DNA from: Hordeum vulgare subsp. vulgare
Taxonomy: Eukaryota > Streptophyta > Magnoliopsida > Poales > Poaceae
Direction of reading: 5' to 3'
NCBI RefSeq assembly: GCF_904849725.1
Contig: NC_058518.1
Coordinates: 210,502,741 to 210,566,740 of the forward strand
DNA: 64,000 bases
The notes below the pieces were generated by a model. That model was not told the DNA's origin. It made no database searches and saw only the letters and a program-made list of their open reading frames with translations. Below, one piece after another: positions 57,721 through 64,000 of the stretch. The position numbers were made by a program, and so were the translations under genes. The first letter of the stretch is position 1, and every line of letters starts with the position of its first letter.

Positions 57721-60700
57721 TCATTTCTTGGCGGTTGATGAAGATCCTTGACGCTTCTTGGGTGTAGTATTCTTCCTTGGGCCTGTTGCGGTGTCGAGTT
57801 GTTCCTCATCAGACTCAGCGGTGCAGAATGAAGAGAAGGAGCTATCTTCAAGGTCTGGCACTGGAATGGGCCTGAACTTCTTCTTGGGAGGCCACGACCA
57901 GTCAAAGTCCTGCTCAAAGTTCATTTCTTCAAGATCAGTCTGGGTCTTCAGATGTGCAAGGGTAGCCTAGGTGTGATCAAAAACCTCATGCAGATAGTGA
58001 TGATTAATCTTCACAGAGTTTTGGGTTTCAGTGAGGGTTTTCAAAATGGCACCAAACTGGCGTTTGACCCATTTGTGGTTGTGATCCACCTTCTAATGAA
58101 GACTGAGGAGAAGCTCTCTGGTGTTTAGCACGCGAGGAGGAACAGGGCTGGGTGGACGAGTCTCAGTATCGTCCCATGAAGAATATGCATCTGGCTCTCT
58201 GAACTGACCATCAAGGGGCCTGCTGCCTTCTTCAATCACAGATTTTCCTTTTCCTTCAATGGGCTCAAAAGTCTTCTTGTTGACCCTGATAGGAGGTATA
58301 TACCCAACATGGTTTTGACAATCAGCATGAAAGTTGATGCCTGTCCTTGTCCTGATGAATCTCATGATCCATGGGGCATAAATCTTGTGATCAAAGGGGC
58401 ACATGGCATTGTCGGCCAAAGTCCTCCAGAAGAAATCATGGATATTCATAGGAATACCGTGAATGATGTTGAAGAGGATATTCTTCATGAGGCCGACAAC
58501 ATCTTCTTCATCGTCATGGCCTTTGATTGGCGCTAGTACACTGTAGAGAATGCGGTAGACAGACCGATGTGTGTACTTGAGCTCATGGACGAGGAATGTG
58601 GTTCTTTAGGGTTTTCCTGCAGCCAAAGGCTTCATGAGGACTTCCATCATTCCATTTGGCAGCTCACGCTCACCATAAAGCTTCACTGCCCCGTCTGAAG
58701 GAATTGGTACGGGCAGTTCTCTGAGGAGTTCAGAAGCGGGAGCCTTGTAGTGAGTGTTTTGGGTCATCCAGTCGAACACCCAAGTGTTGATGTCTTCAGG
58801 GTTGCCATAGATGTGCAGAGTTGCATAGAATTGAAGAATAAGCTCACTATTCCAATCTGATATGTCCGAGCACATAGGGAGCAAACCTGCATCATGGAGT
58901 ACACTGAGGACTGGTTCCAGGCAGGGTATTGCTTCAAGCTCCTCATGAGGAATGTGCCTGTGCTGGAATATCTTGTTGCGTCCACAGAGCACAGAAGCAT
59001 AGTAGTTCATCTGAGTCCTTGTCCAAAACTTCAGATGCCTCATTTGAGGCTTGTCATAAGGATTCTCTCCGATGAAATACATGCGTTCCTCAAAGAAATT
59101 TTCTTTCTGAAACTTTGGCCTCTTCGAGAATGGCTGGCGCTGAACTCGCTTGATATTATGCTGAGGAATGGGAGGGGAAACAACCATGGCAGTCTCTGGG
59201 TTGAGCACAATGAAGTCATTGTCAGGGGCGGGAACATTTTCTTCAGCATTTTCCTCAGGCTGAGGAATTTCATCAGCTGGTATTTCTTGCTCTGCCTGAG
59301 CTATAGGCTGAGGAATTTCTGCTTCCTTCTCAGCTTGAGGAGTTTGGTCAGCCTGTTCAGAGTGAGGAGCCTGCTCAGAATGGACATTTTCTTCAGCTTG
59401 TTTTTCTTCAGCTGGCTTTGTGGCAGATGCATTTTCATCAGCTCCTGCAGCTGAAGCTTGAGGAATCTCTGTGTGAGGAACATGAGGTTGAGGACTGTCA
59501 TCAATCTAGATTTCCTCATCAGTGTGTTCCTCAGAGGCGACATCCTTCATTTCCTCATCTGCCCTTGTAGTTTGGTCACCAATGACGACCATTTCATATG
59601 AAGGTGCAACATTTAGAGGCACCGGGTCCACAGGGGCAGATTCTTCAGTTTCCTTGAGGCGCTTTGCCTCTATCTTTTCTTCTGCTGAGGAAGCTTTTCT
59701 CTTCTTTGCTTCCTTCTCAGCAGCTCTTGTCTTCTTTGCGTCTGATGCAGATGGGATTATCTTCTTCACCTTTGAATCATTTAGTGAAGGTGTTCTTTCT
59801 GCAGATTCTTCAGCTGGTAGTGAGTACCAGCTGGAACAGAGTCATCAGCCTGCTTTGATGAAGCAGCTGGAACAGGAGCAGTTGCATCAGGGGTTGCAAT
59901 TTCATCAGTAGCAGTCTCGGTGATGATTTCTTCAATGGCCGGCTCATCAGCACGGCGCTCTTGGTGTTGTTCCTCAGCTTGAGGAGTTTCCTCCTTATCA
60001 GGAGATGCATCTTGTGGCTGCTCAACCAGGGGCTGAGGAGTTGGTGCTGGTGGTGGGTGTCGTTTGCTGTAGTCATCAACAGCACTAGTGTCTAGCTTGA
60101 TGAAATTGCGCTTGATGCTTTTGCGGTCTGACATTTTGTCACACTTGTCAGTCAAGACTTGCAGCTCTGCCTGGGTTGACACCAGTGCTTCATGCGTCCG
60201 CTTGAGGAGATTTTTCCTGAGGAATTTCTTCTTTTTGGCCTTTGCAACCCTTGCCTGCCTGGCCTTCTGTTCCTTCCACTTGGCTTCATTTATGAAGGTG
60301 GCCACCATGTGGCTGATGCCAGGAGGAAGTTTCAAATCATCAATGGGGGTGTTTGGGTCCTCATACCATATATTGATGAAGTCGAGGAGGACCTTGGGGT
60401 CCATGGCCAGAGGAATAGCACTGCCTGATGCTTGTGCTACCCTTTCTTGCTTGTTTCTGATGATGGCTTGCAGGGTTTCATTATCATAGTCATCACTTCC
60501 CTCTGATCCAGACGGGACTGCGATGATTTTGCTCGGGCTGGGCAGAGGTGCAGGTTGAGCAGTTGTCAAAGTCTTCACAAGTGGTGTTGAAGACTTTGTC
60601 TCCGAGCTAGTTGCAGCTGGGAGTGAGGAGCTGGAGCTGGCGGTCGTAGGCTTCACGACATGCTTCTATACTGGCTTTGGAGGTGGAGCTGAGGATTTTG

Positions 60701-61442
60701 GTGTAGAGGAGATGGGTGCTGAGGGTTTTGGCGCTGATGGTTTTGGTGTTGACGGTTTTGGAACCGAGGGTTTTGGAGCTGAGGGTTTTGTGACAGAAGC
60801 CTGTGCAGACTTCTTTTGAGGCTTTGGAGCCTTTGGCTTTGTTGGCACAGACTGCGGTTGAGGAATCTCTGAGCCTGAGGTTTCTGCTGCTGAGGAATGA
60901 GCAGCACCGGAGGCAGCAGCTGAGGATTCATTAAATTTCTTCACTGCAGCTTCTGCTTGCCTCTTGAGCTTGGCCAGATGCTTTTCTTTCTCATGTGGGT
61001 AGTCATCAATTGTCATGAGACTTGAGGGATGTGCTACTTGATGATCCTCAAGTGGGGCCCTTCTGCCAGGAGACTTCAAAGCGAATTTCTTCGCATATTT
61101 TGGAGTCACAAACCTGTACTCCTTCCACTCCTTTGCCCATCTGCGTTCAATTTTCTGCAGCCTAATCTTTCTCTTGGCCATTGTCTCAGGTTCTTCATCA
61201 GGCGTGCAATAGTCCATGTATATGTCCTCAGGAATATCAGCAGCTGTGTTCTGCTCCAGTTTCTTTCCTCCCTTCTGTTTCCTTTCTTCCTCCATTTTCT
61301 TCAGACGAGGAATTTGCTGATGATTTTGAACTCTTGAGGATTCTGATGAGCCTTGAAGAGTTTCTTCCAGAAACGCTGCAAATGAGTTAATGTGATGAGA
61401 ACCGAGAGATTCATCAGTTGACATGTGTGTACGTGTGAACAA
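57721..61442 (-). pseudogene. Third (envelope-like position) ORF of the Sirevirus, decayed
   Basis: About 1,240 codons in all. Positions 61442-59781 are one frame. They start MSTDESLGSHHINSFAAF after a possible earlier Met and continue with a basic coiled-coil-like stretch (KKMEEERKQKGGKKLE). A PKPSA repeat follows, then KQERVAQASG and a Lys/Arg-rich region. An in-frame TAG sits at 60666-60668. A frameshift at about 59790 leads to the second frame (59769-57721). That frame has an acidic/Gln-rich part, then a folded-looking domain: RPKFQKENFFEERMYFIGEN, ILQFYATLHIYGNPEDINTW, LADNAMCPFDHKIYAPWIMR. In-frame stops lie at 59506, 58606, 58093 and 57967. I see no signal peptide or clear membrane span. 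The domain resembles the uncharacterised plant transposon protein found in such ORFs; its function is unknown. Confidence 0.75.
60700..60800 (-). repeat. 15-bp minisatellite encoding PKPSA repeats
   Basis: Units encoding PKPSA, PKPSV and PKPST follow one another six or so times (about 60715-60795), each 15 bp with small changes, in frame inside the third ORF. Confidence 0.8.
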
Positions 61443-62780
61443 AGTATAGTTGCGAGGAATTTGGAGAGGTCATATGCGTTCTCAGATTTGAAGAAAATGA
61501 AAAAGTTTGACAGTTTGAGGAATATAACCAGTGGTTGAGGAATTTGTCTAAGCATACTGTTCTTGGGTTCCAGAGTTGTACAGATCCCAAAATTCGCACA
61601 ATTGAGGAATCTCGTGAAAATCTTAGATGCTTAGCTAGTTCATCAGTGATTGCGGTGATAGGTAGTGTTTGAGGAATCATGTGCGCATCGTATCTTGAGG
61701 AAAAACAGATTTCACATGGGATAGGTAAAATTTCAGATCTAATCTGCTGTAAAAATGGGGTATATTTACCCTAGAAGGTGCGAGCGAAGAACACAGAAAG
61801 TGGTGTTGGAGAGGCTCTTCGGTCGAGTGTCCAATGCACCCTAACTTGGCAGCAAAGGACGTCTACGACGGCGGCGGACGTAGATGGTCCGACTCCGGCG
61901 TGACCCTGGCGACGAAAAGGTCGAGGCAGTGAAGCTCTTCCTCTCCGGCGACAAGACTACCAACGGTGGCGCTAGGGTTCGGTGGAGTGTGCTGTGGCAG
62001 GAGAGCGATGAGGCGAAGAAGATGATACCGAGGGGGATAAGGACAAATTTATAGCCCGAAAGTTACTGTTTGGCGCGAAAGTTTTGGACCAAATAGCCCC
62101 TGCCTCTACATCTCCGCAGGACACGTGTAGCTCCCGTACGATGCGGTGGAGATAGTGGAGATCGTGGTTATCCGATCGTGGGAAGTGGGGGTTCAGTTAC
62201 TGTTCTTTTAAAGAAAACAATTTTTGAAGATTTGAGGATTTTCGTTACAAAATCATCAGCTGACAAGGATGCAGTGAGGATTTTAAACAAAGTTTCAAGT
62301 AGAACGCATATGAAGAATTGAATAGACTGGATAAGTATAGCATAGAGGGAAAGTGGGGTCCGATCACATTCACTTAGCAGAAACATCAACTTGAAGAAAT
62401 AGCAATAAGTGAATGCTGTTGAGGACTAGAAATCACAGTCTACCTAGGCAAATGAAAGTCATCAAGTGCTTTTGAAGATTTTGTAATAGATCATCACAAT
62501 GAAGAACAGCTGTTTTGAAGAAAAATGCATTGTGAGGAAATTGATCATTTGAAGAAAGTCAACTTGCGGAATTTCACATTGGGCGGTGGCGTTACCCAAC
62601 ATATAAGAATGTTGATTATAGACGCCGCGTACAATTGTCGTAGGGCCGTGAGAATCAATTTCTTTGTTAATTTCTTCACATTCAGAGTGACTTTCTTCAT
62701 CAATTAAAGAAAATCGTTTCATCATGTGTTGCACATCTAAGTCATCAATTTTGCATAAGTGTTAGGATGTGTGCATGTTT
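61443..62780 (-). promoter_or_regulatory. Spacer with internal promoter-like region upstream of the third ORF
   Basis: Between pol and the third ORF, 61790-62165 is GC-rich, unlike its AT-rich surroundings. On the minus strand GGCTATAAATTTG (62044-62056) is a TATA-like box. About 600 nt of leader, C/T-rich at first, separate it from the ORF start at about 61442. Positions 62166-62780 are AT-rich with no feature seen. Promoter function is inferred. Confidence 0.5.
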
Positions 62781-64000
62781 TTACAAAACATTTGAAGATT
62801 CTAAGATATTTAGCTCACACCGCAACTTGCAAAACCTTTTCTCATCCAAGGGCTTAGTGAAGATATCTGCCAGTTGATCATCAGTCTTCACATGGTCGAT
62901 GAGGATATTGCCCTTGAGGACATGGTCCCGAAGAAAATGATGACGAATCTGGATGTGCTTGGTCTTCGAGTGCTGTACTGGGTTATATGCAATCTTGATA
63001 GCACTCTCATTGTCACAGTAGAGAGGCACATTCTTCATGTTGATGCCGTAGTCCTTGAGGGTTTGCTTCATCCATAGCAATTGAGCACAGCAAGAACCAG
63101 CAGCAATGTACTCAGCTTCGGCAATGGAGAGTGATACGCAGTTCTGCTTCTTTGAGGACCAGCAAACTAGTGATCTTCTGAGGAAATGGCATGTGCCAGA
63201 AGTTGACTTGCGATCCACACGGTCACCAGCATAGTCTGAATCAGAATACCCTACCAGATGAAGATTGGAGCCCTTGGGATACCATAATCCTAGTGTTGGT
63301 GTGTGAGCTAAGTATCGAAGAATATGTTTCACAGCCTTATGGTGTGATTCCTTCGGTTTTGCTTGAAAACGTGCACACATGCAAACACTAAGCATTATAT
63401 CTGGCCTAGATGCACATAGATACAATAAGGAGCCAATCATAGAACGGTATACCTGTTTATCAAAATCTTTACCATTTTCATCAGTGCCGAGGTGACCGTT
63501 GGTAGGCATTGGAGTCTTGGCACCTTTGCATTCGTGCATGTCGAATTTCCTCAGAACATCCTTGAGGTATTTCTCCTGTGATATGAAGATTCCATTGCTT
63601 TGTTGACGAATTTGAAGACCTAAGAAGAATTTTAGTTCCCCCATCATGGACATCTGATATTCTTCACTCATCATGTAGGCAAATTCATCACTGTATCTTT
63701 TGTCAGTACAGCCAAATATGATATCATCAACATATATTTGACATACAAACAACTCATTATCATAAGATTTTGTGAAAAGAGTTGGATCGAGTGAACCAGG
63801 TTTGAAGCCTTTCTTCATGAGGAATTCCTTCAATGTATCATACCATTCCCGAGGGGCTTGCTTGAGGCCATACAGAGCCTTTTTGAGTCTGAAGACTTTG
63901 TCTGGATTCTTTGGATCCTCAAAACCTGGGGGCTGAGCAACATATACTTCTTCCTCAAGCTTACCATTGAGGAATGCACTTTTCACATCCATTTGATATA
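62781..64000 (-). CDS. Copia polyprotein: RT (RVT_2) C-terminal part and RNase H, partial
   Basis: The frame is open from the window edge to a stop at 62781-62783, over 400 codons, and continues past the edge. Counting from the Met at 63992, MDVKSAFLNGKLEEEVYVAQ is the conserved RT palm strand with the first catalytic Asp (residue 2). The YVDD box is at residues 87-90 (QIYVDDIIFG). SRPDIM lies at 195-200. The RNase H module starts near residue 247 (GYSDSDYAGDRVDRKSTSG), with AEAEY at 291-295 and DNESAI at 327-332. TDDQLADIFTKPL at 370-382 ends it, as in other Copia pol proteins. All visible catalytic residues are present and there is no stop, so this is the best preserved gene of the window. 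It is likely a fairly young copy, although its third ORF is broken. Confidence 0.93.
   Translation of the reverse strand, partial: YQMDVKSAFLNGKLEEEVYVAQPPGFEDPKNPDKVFRLKKALYGLKQAPREWYDTLKEFLMKKGFKPGSLDPTLFTKSYDNELFVCQIYVDDIIFGCTDKRYSDEFAYMMSEEYQMSMMGELKFFLGLQIRQQSNGIFISQEKYLKDVLRKFDMHECKGAKTPMPTNGHLGTDENGKDFDKQVYRSMIGSLLYLCASRPDIMLSVCMCARFQAKPKESHHKAVKHILRYLAHTPTLGLWYPKGSNLHLVGYSDSDYAGDRVDRKSTSGTCHFLRRSLVCWSSKKQNCVSLSIAEAEYIAAGSCCAQLLWMKQTLKDYGINMKNVPLYCDNESAIKIAYNPVQHSKTKHIQIRHHFLRDHVLKGNILIDHVKTDDQLADIFTKPLDEKRFCKLRCELNILESSNVL

Larger units (their letters stand above)
55776..64000 (-). mobile_element. Sirevirus-type Copia retrotransposon, 3' part
   Basis: Minus strand order from the right edge: RT/RNase H (64000-62781), spacer with promoter-like region, third ORF (about 61442-57721, broken), polypurine tracts, 3' LTR (57195-55776). 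A third ORF after pol and repeated GGGGGAG tracts before the 3' LTR are known hallmarks of Sireviruses. The same LTR family forms the palindrome centre. Integrase, gag and the 5' LTR lie outside the window. Confidence 0.85.

Noticed and set aside
60653..60931. Gln/Pro-rich 92-residue ORF
   Set aside because: An out-of-frame shadow of the PKPSA repeat in the third Sirevirus ORF.

Overview
The window is intergenic, transposon-filled plant DNA, most likely from a Triticeae grass (wheat, Aegilops or barley type). I judge this from the retrotransposon, CACTA and Sirevirus families I recognise. I see no intact host gene, no rRNA or tRNA gene and no CRISPR array. Nearly every short open reading frame is a shadow or a broken piece of a transposon gene.

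The dominant structure is a giant imperfect palindrome. The left arm (about 774-28978) reappears in inverted order as the right arm (28979 to about 52720). The centre is at 28983.5, with a 10-bp spacer. Collinear landmark pairs (left:right) are LTR edge 2067:51429, CACTA end 14832:43362, Gypsy LTR edges 19844:38344 and 24032:34163, a small MITE 25804:32166, and Copia LTR edge 28317:29651. In the two stretches I aligned by eye the arms are about 95% or more identical. The copy is therefore neither very recent nor a simple duplicated-read artefact.

From the left edge inwards, the left arm and its flank hold:
- an LTR retrotransposon (minus strand) with gag start, tRNA-Asp-type primer site and 5' LTR (1-2067);
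- a decayed CACTA element with an Ulp1-like protease ORF and a viroplasmin/RNase H1 N-terminal-like ORF (2068-4939);
- a Tat-lineage Gypsy polyprotein (minus strand, about 4940-17610), split by an 8.2-kb non-autonomous CACTA element (6658-14832) that carries a captured oligopeptidase-A-like gene fragment;
- a 5'-truncated LINE (about 17630-19843);
- a Gypsy 3' LTR with a chromodomain-type pol C-terminus (19844 to about 24615);
- a second Gypsy with two tandem LTRs, primer site and gag start (24621-28316);
- the first 662 bp of a Copia (Sirevirus) LTR, cut at the palindrome centre.

The right arm repeats all of this in reverse. It has one 5-kb deletion, which fuses the two CACTA elements near 49640.

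To the right of the palindrome, an LTR of opposite orientation (52721-53944) abuts the end of the right arm head to head. Retrotransposon internal non-coding sequence with a perfect 150-bp CACTA MITE follows. From 55776 to the window end lies a minus-strand Sirevirus-type Copia. It has a 3' LTR, several polypurine tracts, a decayed third ORF downstream of pol with its own TATA-like promoter, and an open RT/RNase H frame running off the window.

The elements do not form a pathway. They record nested insertions, then one large inverted duplication with both breakpoints inside LTRs, then independent decay of the two arms.
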